NCBI GenBank assembly: GCA_021307315.1
Contig: JAJSPD010000106.1
Location: forward strand, 1 to 64,000
DNA length: 64,000 nt
Source of the DNA: Bisporella sp. PMI_857
Taxonomy: Eukaryota; Ascomycota; Leotiomycetes; Helotiales; Helotiaceae
Direction: 5' to 3'
The position numbers and the translations under genes were made by a program. This document shows, one piece after another, positions 1 through 10,258 of the stretch. Positions within the stretch are counted from its first letter, which is position 1. Every line of letters starts with the position of its first letter. The notes below the pieces were generated by a model. It searched no databases. It worked only from the letters and a program-made list of their open reading frames with translations, and was not told the origin of the DNA.

Positions 1-1354
1 TTAGGTAAATTTTTCTATCATTCATTGATCGTCCCAGTACGCGTTAATTTACTAGAGCAATATATAGACCACTTACATAATTCCCATGCCAAGCAACCAC
101 ATCAAATGGTGAGTGGTTTTGTGTGCTCTGGAAGAACTTGCCTCCAAGCTTATACACAATCTCCCAGGGCTCGTTCTTCACTTCATAATGGGCTGTCGGA
201 TGCAAAAAGTCTCTGGCATTTGCAAGGCCGTTTGCACCTAAAGGACCTAGCTCTGGAAGCTCGAAATTCGCACCCCAAATTTCTAGGATGTAGCCACGCG
301 ATGCGCCACTAGGTAGTGCCACACGAAAACGCTGGCCCTTCTGAATAACGGCAATCTCTCCAGGTTGTACATATAGACGGCCGAATTCGGTCTGGATATC
401 CAAGATGCCTTGTTGAGGAATGATACAATAATCCCGTCTGAGTTCACGAATGCTTTCTGGTTCATGCTCGTATTTGCTGTATAGACGTGGGTTGCGATTC
501 CCTCACGAAGTGTCGGATCTCCAGATCCAGCTAGCGTCTTAAGTCCGCCGATAAAATCTATCTTCTCTTGATCTCCTGGAATATCAAAAGGCAGCCAGGC
601 GAGCTGTGTTGGAGAGACACTAGAATATTGCAGTCAGATTAGGCTGATTAATATGCCATAACGCCTCGAGGAAAGCTAAACTATTGTGCCACTCTGCGCC
701 GTAGAGCTTCTGAGTTCTTTGAGCAACAGCCATCAATAGCCCGGCTATCTAGAAAGTATTGAGCGGAAGTGGCTTTGGGATTAGTATGCAGATAATTGTA
801 AAATTACGCTTACTGAACTCGTGGGTTCCCTAATAAGAAGCTGCTCTCTGTATCGCTATTGTCTGGCAAATCTGTCTAAAAGTCATGGTCAGGATGTCTG
901 CAATATTATCTATAAGCGGGTAAATAACGCACGAATCCTTGGTGCGCAACAGCAGGGCGAATTCTATATAGCCACGCTTTTTTGTTGGAATGTCGGGGTG
1001 CTACAAAAGCAGATGCTGTCATTTGCTCCGTATAAAGTCCGAAGCGGACGCATCTCGGGTTATTTTGCCCCTGTGGGAGTGTTCCTGGTATGGCCTCAGA
1101 CTCGAAACTGCATCGCTATGGTAAGAAAAGGATCAAAGTATTGAAAGCGAAGCAGCATATACATTCCACATACTTGTTGTTAAAACCTGCTTGGTACTAA
1201 AATCTAGAAGTTAATGCTTCCGATTTGGGTCGGCATGAAGAGCACTTAGATATACCTTGTACGGATCATCCTTTCTCAGGCTAAATGATTGAATAGCGCC
1301 ATCCTTTTGTGTTTCTGCCCAGTGGAAAATGTTCTGGTAGTCGGGTGAAGCCAT
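1..1354 (-). CDS. hmgA: Homogentisate 1,2-dioxygenase-like, frameshifted, 3' end beyond the window
   Basis: Opens the ring of homogentisate to maleylacetoacetate in phenylalanine/tyrosine breakdown (family knowledge). Exons read on the minus strand: 1256-1354, 1174-1196, 933-1107, 814-875, 77-619, and probably from 14 outwards. Joined, they follow the family from the N-terminus (SEAIPGTLP, FGLYTEQ, AWLYRI) through PTQLAWLPFDIPG, GDPTLREG, IQTEFGRL and GPLGANGLANARDF to WHGNY, which carries the catalytic histidine; the iron ligands lie past the edge. The start ATG at 1354 has a good context (caccATGg). One defect is visible: near 433-436 the frame must shift by one base, as if a G was lost from a G run, between NSDG and DYCIIPQQG. 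All other joins keep frame, so this is a young mutation or a sequence error. Diverges from the lactonase gene over a shared 613-bp promoter with two ATGTGGGG-type sites. Confidence 0.8.
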
Positions 1355-1513
1355 GGTGAACTGGAGAGGCTGACAATTCTAAGAAATGGATTGAGAGCAC
1401 CAGGAAGAAGTCTGTGTCATTTATTCTGTATGGAGGCTCTATTTAAATCAAAAGAAGCAATCGCTTGTTCGTAATCCACGTGTAAAGGTATGTATGATTA
1501 ACGATGAGTACGC

Positions 1514-1523
1514 ATGTGGGGTA
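1514..1523 (+). promoter_or_regulatory. ATGTGGGGTA site 1 (exact)
   Basis: Exact copy of the shared 10-mer in the divergent promoter between the homogentisate dioxygenase (start 1354, minus) and the lactonase (start 1968, plus). Proposed binding site of the C2H2 regulator at 13276-16326; binding is inferred. Confidence 0.5.
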
Positions 1524-1731
1524 TAGAACCACCATTTTAGTACTCTTCCATTCACCCAACCACATACCATTTTAAACGTGGGTCATTTCGTTGTCAGCAG
1601 CTACCTTGGGAAAGTATGATATTTTATTTCAACAAAGATAGGTGAATTGTTTAGTCAGTGTGCATATGCTTCTTGACTAACAAACACGTGAGAATTACAG
1701 AGTACACATCGAGCGCATTCACGTGCCAAGC

Positions 1732-1745
1732 TTCCCCACATGGGG
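1732..1745. promoter_or_regulatory. ATGTGGGG-type site 2, inside a palindrome
   Basis: Reads TTCCCCACATGGGG. The minus strand gives ATGTGGGGAA (9/10 of the motif), and CCCCACATGGGG is a near palindrome. It lies 222 bp before the lactonase start. Confidence 0.4.
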
Positions 1746-1967
1746 TGGTAGCAATTCTTAAGCATAAGGTAAGTGATAAAAGCTACACGTAGGAGGAGTG
1801 CACCACGGTGTTAAAGGGCTAGGATGATAGATAGTTCTGTTAGGGCAAGTTGGAAGCTTTCGGTTAGCAGCTTATATGTCACAAAAGACACAGTGATTGA
1901 CCGTTGCCTAGTTCATTAGTTTTCTAATCTACTAAGACGATAAACGCTTGCTTAAAAACAAAAAACC

Positions 1968-3132
1968 ATGGATGAGATATCGTGGAGCTCATTGCCTATC
2001 GAGGGTTCTTTCGCAAAGGTCAACTGTCTAGATGGTGGCTCCTTTATAGCCCTCGCCACATACCTACATGCTAGTGCTAGTGATGATGAGACATTTCGAA
2101 TGTACAATTGGGCGTTTCATGTTCATGACATAAAAACCGACCGCCACATATTATGGGATGCAGGCATGAGCTCGGTACGTAAACAAGTTCGCTATACCAT
2201 CACAGTAGCAGTATCTTGAACCCGAGAATCTGATAGCAAATAATGCGAACAGAATCCTGAAGATTACCCGCCGTGGGTTCAGAAGTCCATGGCAAGTGTA
2301 CAAGCAGTAGGTCCTCGCACTTTGCTTGTGGAGCAGTTGGCTCGTCGGGAGGTATCGAGTGATCAGATTGATACGGTGATATTCAGGTAGAAAAAATGAA
2401 TCCTAAAATATGCCTCTCTACTGCAATAATCAGCTGCTGATCATTCCCACCTGCAATACAGCCATGCTCATTGGGATCACTGTCGACCTCTTAAGAGCTC
2501 GTTCCCTCAAGCCCAAATTCTTTTTGGACCAGGGACAAAAGACTTCTGTTCTCCTGGCCATTTTCATGATCCAGATAATGTGCAGTGGGATGGCCGCTTT
2601 TTTGATCCCGATCGAGCGACAGATCCCTTTGAAGAACTAAATGGTCCATGGGTCAAGTTGGGTGCTTTTGAGAAAGCTGTTGATTTCTTTGGAACTGGTT
2701 CCTTCTGGATTATGCAAGCACCAGGGCATATGCCGGGGAATCTTTGCGCTCTTGTTCGTCAAGCACGAGACCAGTGGATACTTTTGGGCAGTGACTGCTG
2801 TCATTCTAGGTTCGGCGAAACTTATTGCATGTTCTTTTGAGCTTGCCGCTAACGCTTATTTAATATAAAGGTCCCTCCTTGATGGGGAGCACAAGATTGC
2901 AGTCTGGGTGCTTCCTGATGGCTCCACAACATCCTTGCATGCTGATATTCCTGCCGCAAAAGACACCATGGCTCGCATTCGCATCATGGAATCCCAACTA
3001 GGATGTCACGTTGCACTAGCGCATGATGCACAGTGGGTCTTGAACGGTACGGACAGTGTATTAATGGGCATGCTTGACGAAAATATGAAAGAAACTGCAA
3101 AGTCGAGCGTTCGTGAAGAAAAGGTCATATAA
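1968..3132 (+). CDS. Metallo-beta-lactamase-fold lactonase (AHL-lactonase-like)
   Basis: Predicted two-metal hydrolase of a lactone or lactam ring. Exons 1968-2174, 2253-2386, 2462-2809 and 2871-3132 give 316 residues in frame; each intron has GT..AG ends. The ligand set is complete: HAHWDH at about residues 115-120, the PGHMPGN histidine near 202, GSDCCH near 224 and AHD near 280. This spacing fits the AttM/AhlD-like fungal branch and not classical beta-lactamases. The start ATG at 1968 (aaaccATGGatg) is the first in frame. The neighbouring dioxygenase and dehydrogenases suggest it opens a cyclic intermediate or a plant lactone/lactam, as MBL1 does in the Fusarium benzoxazolinone cluster; the true substrate is unknown. 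A dead relative lies at 7690-8540. Confidence 0.85.
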
Positions 3133-3578
3133 TTTTCACATATACTACAAATGAAGTACTGGCTTTCTATAACTTAAGGTTAACATCAAACTCCAGTTTT
3201 TAATGAGGTGGATCGATCGGCGGGTTTAGAATATCTTTTATGGCATTAGAAGTTGCTTCAGAGGTTTATCTGAATTGCAAGAATTCTTATATTAGGTCCT
3301 GCTTCACTAATAACGACTCATCTTTTCATTTTCAACTCTGTAACATATTACAAAATATGAATCCAGGCCAGGCTAGCTGTACTATGGTGAAATCAATTAA
3401 GCTTTGGGAACTTCGTAGCAGAATACATTCTTAAGTGACTAAAATCCTGCAGAAACGACGCGCCCTACTAATGGATTTGCTTCCCATTTTGGATAAGAAG
3501 TAACACTAGACCTAAAATGTTGTGGTAATTGGTCTTTCTTATTGTTGATAGTATGTTATATCCAAGTTTAGCCTACAG
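3133..3578. other. Intergenic, 3' flanks of two convergent genes
   Basis: AT-rich DNA between the ends of the lactonase and the reductase. Only short chance reading frames are seen and no feature is recognised. Confidence 0.5.
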
Positions 3579-4589
3579 CTAACTTAGGGTCACGTAACTT
3601 GCAGTGGGTGTATCATCCGACAAATCTCCATATGCAGTCCAATGCTTTCCAGCCTTTTCTTGAGATTCTATTTCATCGGCGATTGCCACAGCTAAGTCGG
3701 CCGCAGAGATTCCATGTAGTCGGCCATCTAGGTTGGTAGGATCTTCAGAATCTCCTTTTAATGCAAGATAGTCAAACCGGATATCATATGCGCCAGTTCT
3801 TTTCCCTGGTCTATAGAGGGCGCTCGGGGAGACATACGTCCAGCGGAAGGACTTGTTACCATCGAAGAACATATAGCTTGTTCTACATGCTGTGACGAAT
3901 TCTAGGGCACGATCGTTGTTGCGAGTCTGCAATTCATAATCTTCGATAACTCCAGCATCTGCCTGCGTAGCTATACCTTTCGCTTTTGCCATCCGTGCAT
4001 TGCGATAGCTACGAAGCTTATCTCCCATGGGACCAAGTCTCTCCTCCATATAAACTGTATGGGCTTCGCTATCGGCGATACCGCGTCTATAAGCGACCCA
4101 CCAATCTTTGTTCTCCAGAACGGAATTGTGAGCTCCCCCAGGCATGTAAAGACTGCAGCAGCCGCCAACCATAACGAAATAATTCACTTTCGCAAGCTTG
4201 CTCGCGAGAATGATTTTCCGAGTGACTTCAAGGAAAGGCACTGCACACAATCGATGAGTCAGCCAAATCATGTTAAGAGGTATTCCTGCCAGGTGTAGCC
4301 GGAAAAGCATACTGTAAATCAAAGCATCAACACCTGCTGCATGAGGTCCGTACTCGTTCACCAGAACATCTAGGCCGCTGAAGATCTGGGCAAGAGATTC
4401 GATGCTCATATCTGCCACATTGCCCACGCGCGGTGTATAACAAGGATGTGAACCTAACTTCTCCGGATACCGTGAGATTCCAATAATAGAATAACCCCTA
4501 TTGATGAGCTCGAGGCACAGGTAAGAGCCACCGAATCCTGCTGGGCCAATTACGCCCACCGTGAGTGATCGCTTGCTAAAGGGAGGCAT
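3579..4589 (-). CDS. NAD(P)-binding reductase of the YwnB/NmrA type (atypical SDR)
   Basis: Rossmann-fold protein of the COG2910-like group, probably an NAD(P)H-dependent reductase or epimerase. The N-terminus carries the nucleotide loop GPAGFGG (about residues 15-21), then GNVADMS and LVNEYGPHAAG. The C-terminal half has WTYVSPSALYRPGKRTGAY, typical of the group. The frame is open throughout, but 4241-4312 (72 nt, GTATGC..GCAG with TGACTCA before the acceptor) is very probably an in-frame intron: removing it joins IY to MPFLEVTRKI as in relatives and leaves 312 residues. It is transcribed away from the dehydrogenase gene at 4975 over a 385-bp shared promoter with one motif copy. The substrate is unknown. 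Confidence 0.75.
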   Translation of the reverse strand: MPPFSKRSLTVGVIGPAGFGGSYLCLELINRGYSIIGISRYPEKLGSHPCYTPRVGNVADMSIESLAQIFSGLDVLVNEYGPHAAGVDALIYSMLFRLHLAGIPLNMIWLTHRLCAVPFLEVTRKIILASKLAKVNYFVMVGGCCSLYMPGGAHNSVLENKDWWVAYRRGIADSEAHTVYMEERLGPMGDKLRSYRNARMAKAKGIATQADAGVIEDYELQTRNNDRALEFVTACRTSYMFFDGNKSFRWTYVSPSALYRPGKRTGAYDIRFDYLALKGDSEDPTNLDGRLHGISAADLAVAIADEIESQEKAGKHWTAYGDLSDDTPTASYVTLS

Positions 4590-4748
4590 AACTGCAAAGC
4601 TTCCGCATATGAGATGGTGGTTTTGTGAATTTTACAAGGCGGAAGTATAGGACTCCTAATTGCTATTTCTGATCCTATTGATTTCCACTGTTAATACCAC
4701 CAAAACTGATGATATTTGATCCCGAGCCATCACAAAGGGTAGCCGTCC

Positions 4749-4758
4749 AACCCCACAT
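4749..4758 (-). promoter_or_regulatory. ATGTGGGG-type site 3
   Basis: Minus strand reads ATGTGGGGTT (9/10 of the shared motif). It sits in the divergent promoter between the YwnB-like gene and the first dehydrogenase. Confidence 0.4.
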
Positions 4759-4974
4759 AGACACTCGGGAGAACAACCAGTCGATTAGCGATGCGGGGAA
4801 ACCACAACACAGAGGATTTCTGAGCTGAACACCAAGGTGGAATTCGTAAATTATTGCTCTTACGCTTTTAAAAAAGAGCTTAGAGCGATTATTTAAAAGT
4901 CTTTAACCCTGGTTTAACTTATATATTCGCACTTTGTTTTCTAGTACTTCCAAAAGGACCTACAAGATATCGAG

Positions 4975-6069
4975 ATGAGCTTGAACTATGGATTTATTGG
5001 TTCGTCTTTGACAATCAAGTTGACAATGAGCTACAATTTTGCTAACCAGGCATTCTCGCGTAGGTCTTGGTGCCATGGGATACGAAATGGCAAAGAATGT
5101 GCGGCAGAAGATTCCCAGGGAATCTACGCTGTTTATCCAGGATGTGAACAAAGATGCTTGTGAGAAATTTGCTGCCGAGTGCATTTCTATAGGTCGCATT
5201 GAGATTGTCGGAAACGCTCGGGAAGTGGCTGACGCAGCGAGTGTTATTATATCGATTGTGCCTGCCGCTAGCCATGTTAAAAGTGTATATCTCGATGCCG
5301 CAACGGGAGTCATTGCTGCCAAGGGGAGCGCTGAGAGATTGATTCTAGAGTGTAGTACAATTGATTGTGAGACTGCTCGAGAGGTAGGAGGGCGGTTGAG
5401 TGGTGCTGGTGCAGGAACATACGTCGACACGCCCGTTTCCGTGAGTCAATCTCAGATATCAGCCAAGCCCCTCCAAAGTCTAAATACATGAATGTAGCTG
5501 AAGATTAGATCTAGGGAGGTGTCCCTGGGGCAGCAGCAGGGACGCTCGCATTTTTAGTCGGCTACCCGGACCCATCTGCTGGTCAACTCACGCCTAAGAT
5601 GAAAGTCCTCAAAGATACGATTCTCTTGATGGGCTCCCCAGAGAAGCTCTTCTTCTGTGGGGGATTAGGATTAGGTCTTGCAGCTAAGATTGCAAACAAT
5701 TACCTTAGTGGCACGAATCTGCTTGCAGCTGCGGAAGCTGCAAACATTGGTATTCGGCTAGGTGTAGATAGTCACCTCCTCTATCGTATTATCCAAAACA
5801 GCACGGGGCAGTCCTTCATGAATGACAAGGTACACCCCGTTCCTGGGGTCGTACCGGCGGCACCAAGCAGTCATGACTATAAGGGTGGGTTTAAGGCTCA
5901 AATGATGGTCAAAGATATGACATTAGGGGTAGAAGCTGCAAAACAGGTTGGGTGCCGTGCGACTATGGGACCAGCAGCGCTAGAAATATATAAAGAAGCC
6001 GCAAAAGATCCGAGATGTATAGATAGAGATGTCTCAGTTATTTGGAGGTTCCTTGATGGGCCGGAGTAA
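4975..6069 (+). CDS. 3-Hydroxyisobutyrate-dehydrogenase-like beta-hydroxyacid dehydrogenase, copy 1
   Basis: NAD(P)-dependent oxidation of a beta-hydroxy acid (family function); soluble. Exons 4975-4999, 5064-5440 and 5515-6069 give 318 residues. The small first exon is needed to rebuild the cofactor loop GFIGLGAMG, which decides the ATG at 4975. Then come the substrate motif DTPVSGGVPGAAAG across the second intron and GLAAKIANNYLSG, with the catalytic lysine in K-x3-N-N order. The C-terminal helical domain ends at FLDGPE. It faces a paralogue end to end, with 216 bp between their stops. In this setting it may reduce or oxidise a ring-cleavage product, not only 3-hydroxyisobutyrate of valine breakdown. 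Confidence 0.85.
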
Positions 6070-6285
6070 AGCTCATTCTCGTACTCGTACACTCCAACTT
6101 GAATGCGTCTCCAACTTCCGCGTACTTATTAGTTTCCTATTATAATCTTGTTTCTCTGCCTTTGAAATCGAAAATTTTAATTTGTTCAAATATCTCTCAC
6201 AATATTAGCCCTCTTACTCCGTATCTAGATGTACCTTGCCTCGTTTCATTAGTAAATGTAGCTCATTTCATTATTTTTGTGACGC

Positions 6286-7318
6286 CTAGCGATTCTCATC
6301 CGAATATCTCTTCAGCCATTCTTCGTCACCTCCCAAGAATCTAAACACAACTCTTGAATCTCGATCCCTGCAATTTTTGTCATTGCTCGCATCTGTATAC
6401 GCTTGCAAACCAGCTCGACCCAGTAACAGCTTTGCATTGACCGCATTTGCTGTATCAACCGCCAAGCCAAAGTCCTTCTTCATCAGTTGGACTTTGAACC
6501 CCCCCTCATAAGCATGACTTGCGGGAGCCTCAGGACAAATGCCTGGAACAGGGTTCCATTTGTCGGAAATAGTACTCTGCGCAGTACTAGTAGAGAAGAT
6601 GCTCGCCAGGATACGCGGGTCCATGCCGGCTTTCATTCCAATATTCATAGCCTCTGCCGTTGCGATGGCTACGAGTCCGGAGCAGTAGTTATTGCAAAGT
6701 TTGGCGGTGAGGCCCATAGAAGGGCCACCGCACACGAATGTTGATGTCCCCATGGTGCCCAAGAGGGTCTTTAGTAACGGCATATTAGGGTCGTTCGAGG
6801 AAGCACCGAGCATAAAAGTCAATGCCGCTTTGTCTGCTCCTAGTGATCCTCCAGAAACCGGCGCATCGTAGAACGAGGTAGATGGATATTTAGTGCTGAG
6901 CTCCTCCCGTACCAAGTTGGATGTTGCGGTATCGATAGTAGAACAGTCGATCAAAATTCTCGATTCTAAATCTGCGGCTAGCAGCCCTAGACCTGGAGTG
7001 AGATAAACACTTCGGACATGTACTCCTTCGGGGACCATGGTAAAAATAATATTCTACACTATCATCAACTGAACTTTCATTCTTCGTATAATGGCTTGAA
7101 GCCATTGTCAATTATTGGAATCCTACCGAATTCTCTGCTACTTCTTTTGAACTTGAGCAGATGTGCACAAACTTGTTTGCTGTCTCCGAGAATTTGTGTA
7201 GTGTCTCTACTGAAACATCGAAAATCCAGAAGCTCGACGTCTCTGGCAGTTTTTCAACCAGATTTTTTGCCATCGGGAAACCCATGACTCCAAGGCCAAT
7301 AAAACCAATTTTGTACAT
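6286..7318 (-). CDS. 3-Hydroxyisobutyrate-dehydrogenase-like beta-hydroxyacid dehydrogenase, copy 2
   Basis: Paralogue of the preceding gene, convergent with it. Exons 7127-7318 and 6286-7053 join in phase 0 to 319 residues. Seen: cofactor loop GFIGLGVMG at residues 5-13, PVSGGSLGADKAAL, GLTAKLCNNYCSG with the catalytic lysine, and NPVPGICPEAPASHAYEGGF. This last block matches NDKVHPVPG..ASSHDYKGGF of copy 1, so the pair share a subfamily. The C-terminal tail is longer (EEWLKRYSDENR). The start ATG at 7318 directly precedes YKIGFIGLG. A motif copy lies about 120 bp upstream at 7438. The two divergent but intact copies suggest different substrates or stereoisomers. Confidence 0.85.
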
Positions 7319-7437
7319 CTTGGGGAAATCGTGTTTGGAAGTCTCACGGAAGCGTACTAGAAAAATTGTTCCACAGATCAGATACAAATTTCGAAGTCTG
7401 GAATACACGTATATATTACAGTCACGGGGGATTTGCA

Positions 7438-7447
7438 AAGTGGGGTA
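7438..7447 (+). promoter_or_regulatory. ATGTGGGG-type site 4
   Basis: Reads AAGTGGGGTA (9/10 of the motif), about 120 bp upstream of the copy 2 dehydrogenase start. Confidence 0.4.
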
Positions 7448-7689
7448 GCAAAATTTTCAAACTCCTAAAAGCTGGTCTGAAAGACAGACCTTGGAAGTCG
7501 ATAAAGCTGAAAGAAGAGAGTTGATTTTCCGACTCTGAAAACGAAGAAGGAACTAGTGTGCAGTATCACTTAATCTAGAAGCGTGGCTATATACACCTAA
7601 ATACGTGCTGCATTTACTAATCAAGGCTAGGAATATTAATTTTTTGTTCCTCTCGTTTCATTCTACATTACGAGCCGTGGTAACTTCTA

Positions 7690-8540
7690 CCTTTTATTAA
7701 TTTGCATAACCATCACTCGAAAGTAGTGCTATTCTGCGGAGAGTATCTGCCGCCTTCTCTTTATCTATATGTAAAAGCGTCTTTCCATGAGCATCTTCCC
7801 AAGTTCCGATCGCCTTCTCCCCGCTTAAAAGACGAACATCGTGGCAGGAGTCACCCAAAAATATCTAGTTTCGAGTACAAAGGAGGTTGATGTGACTTTG
7901 CAAATGCCCTGGGCTATATATTTGAAAATAGATCCGTCCCCATACAGATCCATAGCAAAAGGAAATTGGCCACACGTTTCCTATCTGCTTTGAATTACAA
8001 GCCCATTTGGAAGCAGTAGACTTAAGATTTCATCGTGGTAGAGCGAAGGACCTGGCAGTTCAATGGTCCGGTCCTATAGAAGGATATCCGCTTGGAAGTG
8101 CTGGTGAGAGCCTTTCCACCGAGACCATTCTGTAGAATGTGAGTTGAACCATAGCCCACAATAAATGTTGAACCCATGAAGAATTCTGGGTCTCTATGAT
8201 GGCCATAATGAACATGTCTGAGAACCACGAAATCAATGTCCGTCAATGCTTGGATGCCCTCCTCCGATAATATTGCGACCAAGTCGGGTCCCAGTATGAC
8301 AAGCTGCTGATTCCCGGGATGAAGCCGTTGTTCTATTGTGTAACCATTATTTTGAAACCTAATGCCTAGATCAAACATGAATCGAATTGGTCGCGGCTGC
8401 TCTAACGATGTAGAACCATCTACGTGGATTCCCGGATGTATGGTAACAAATACCAAAGATGGAATAGTTTCCTTGGCTGTTGAATCACAGGGAGTAATAA
8501 AAATCTCTCCGATAAAACTACTAGCGATTGTGGAGACCGA
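7690..8540 (-). pseudogene. Dead metallo-lactonase (second copy)
   Basis: Remnant of a metallo-beta-lactamase-fold hydrolase. The best open part (8022-8456) has FDLGIR, then DIDFVVLRHVHYGHH where relatives have H-x-H-x-D-H; here the metal-binding aspartate is glycine. The frame stops at 8022, but the C-terminal half continues downstream in other frames: LYGDGSIF, PGHLQSH, then an in-frame TAG before IFLGDSCHDVRLLSGEKA, and ADTLRRIALLSSDGY near 7725. At least one frameshift, one stop and a lost metal ligand make it non-functional. It is not a simple copy of the intact lactonase at 1968-3132: motif surroundings differ, so it is an older paralogue. Confidence 0.7.
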
Positions 8541-8886
8541 GACATATTTCTAAGACGCGTCTGGTGGGAATTATGTCCTCAAGCAACCCATAAGATGGCG
8601 TACTTATGGAGGATCTTAAATAGCGGCTCAAAGCTTCTACTGAGCGGAAGGCTTGGGGTAATTCTAGCCCTAACCCAATATACACCCTAATGCTGAAGAA
8701 GTTACGGAACAATAAGTTTCTCGAATTTACGCGGCTTAAGAATCTAACCTTAGACCCAGAACTCTATATTTGCTGCAAAAATACAGCCACTCTTTAATCA
8801 AGATAAATGTATTCGCAAAAGCAAATATCATTACAACTTCCAGTGCTGGTTAAGATGTTTGTGATGCACCTTTTTGATGCCAAGAT

Positions 8887-8896
8887 TACCCCACAT
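8887..8896 (-). promoter_or_regulatory. ATGTGGGGTA site 5 (exact)
   Basis: TACCCCACAT on the plus strand, an exact copy in reverse. It pairs head to head with site 6, 26 bp away, upstream of the dead lactonase. Confidence 0.5.
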
Positions 8897-8922
8897 ACAA
8901 TTTGGGCGGGGGAGAGGGTGAT

Positions 8923-8932
8923 ATGTGGGGTA
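8923..8932 (+). promoter_or_regulatory. ATGTGGGGTA site 6 (exact)
   Basis: Exact copy. With site 5 it forms an inverted pair extended to TATGTGGGGTA on both arms. Confidence 0.5.
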
Positions 8933-9599
8933 GTTATCCTGTTCATCTGGCTTAAGTAAGCTGCACTTATTAGGATTGGTAAATATGACTGACGATAATC
9001 ATAAGAGATCTGGGAAATTTATCGAATACCTACAAATGGTTATCTCTGTGTGATATGAAAGGGTGAGACAGTCTGGTAGAAATTTGATATAAAGAACCTG
9101 GCAATTGGCTTTCACACTACTTATGGAATCAACCCTCTCTGGCCTGCGTCCTCATCCTTGTTGAGCTGTTTTCCCAGGTAGCTTGTTCTCAAAGTCCACA
9201 ATCTCGTGCCGAGTGACGAGAATAAGGTTTGCTATTAAAACTGGGCAGTACTCTTGGCAGCAGTAAATCATAGGCTGATTTGCGGGGAGACTACCCACAT
9301 TTGAGGAACCCCGGCATTAGCATTGGGGTGACTTCTTAATGTCAGGGTGACAAATTTTACAGACATTGGGAGATTGACGAGAATGGTATAGAACGCGTCT
9401 GATATATGCCTGTCGTTCATCGCACAACCATGCTCACAGTGACATTTCGACGCTCTAGTTGCGGACGCAGGAGTCCCAAAACACTTGCCGTAGCAGCACA
9501 ATGTAGATTCAGAGGCGGAGTATTTTGCTGCGGAACCCGAAACTACTATCTGGCACCGAATATCCTATTATTTGCTGAGATATTGTAGTGCACACTTGA

Positions 9600-10095
9600 C
9601 TACATATACCTGGCACACCAAATTAGTGCTGATGGAATCTAAGGACGGTGCCTCCAGCCCTCTTGTCCTCTCTTAGTCAATATCGTAAATTCTCCTTGTT
9701 TGTCTCAGTACTGTTGAGCACCTTACGGATTGGCCCAAAGGTCTTCCAGGTCGCTTGGAATAACGTAAGCACATGGTCCCTTTTGATATGTCACATTTCG
9801 AAACAAAACGTGCTCCTTGAGTTCATCTGCAAGTGCCTGTCCAAGCCCAGTGTTCCAATCTCTAAACGCGACGTTGGATCCATATCCTACTCACTGATAG
9901 GTCTCCGTGCAGACTTGTTAAATATGTCATTCTCCTGATTCTCAAAAGTACTCGGATTGAGTTAGGAATACTTAACATCTTACTATGTGATATGATTGTT
10001 GTTTCACGATCAATTCCCGTGGAGGCGCCTATGATAAGGACAATTTTACCATGCAGCGTATATAGCTCTTGAGTATCTAATAAGTGCGTTGTCAT
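9600..10095 (-). pseudogene. Dead short-chain dehydrogenase/reductase
   Basis: SDR remnant on the minus strand. The N-terminus reads LHGKIVLIIGASTGIDRET, matching the SDR cofactor loop T-G-x3-G-x-G but with the last glycine changed to Asp. Further down, in another frame, FRDWNTGLGQALADEL follows the usual beta-alpha layout, and after a further frame change DHVLTLFQATWKTFG and a degraded N-A-G block are seen. Several frameshifts and stops lie between the pieces. The catalytic Y-x3-K was not found. Probably once part of the surrounding cluster. Confidence 0.6.
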
Positions 10096-10248
10096 GACGA
10101 AAGTTGGAACAAGAACAAAGTCAATTCTATCATGTAGTTTAATGAAGCTTGACTATTTTACTCATGGTTCTTTAATGCAATTCAACATCCCGTTGTCACT
10201 CCCTCACAAGTGTCACAAGATCTTAGCTTATAAGCATTCTAGATACCC

Positions 10249-10258
10249 ATGTGGGGTA
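10249..10258 (+). promoter_or_regulatory. ATGTGGGGTA site 7 (exact)
   Basis: Exact copy 164 bp upstream of the P450 start codon at 10422, and 154 bp upstream of the dead SDR in the other direction. Confidence 0.5.

Larger units (their letters stand above)
8541..9600. other. Intergenic, decayed; contains a pair of motif sites
   Basis: No convincing gene. Short open frames (for example 9268-9501 minus) have no recognisable motif. The notable content is the inverted ATGTGGGGTA pair at 8887-8932. Confidence 0.45.

Noticed and set aside
821..1144. Plus-strand frame of 107 codons
   Set aside because: It is the reverse of homogentisate dioxygenase exons 3 and 4, which carry clear family sequence on the minus strand.
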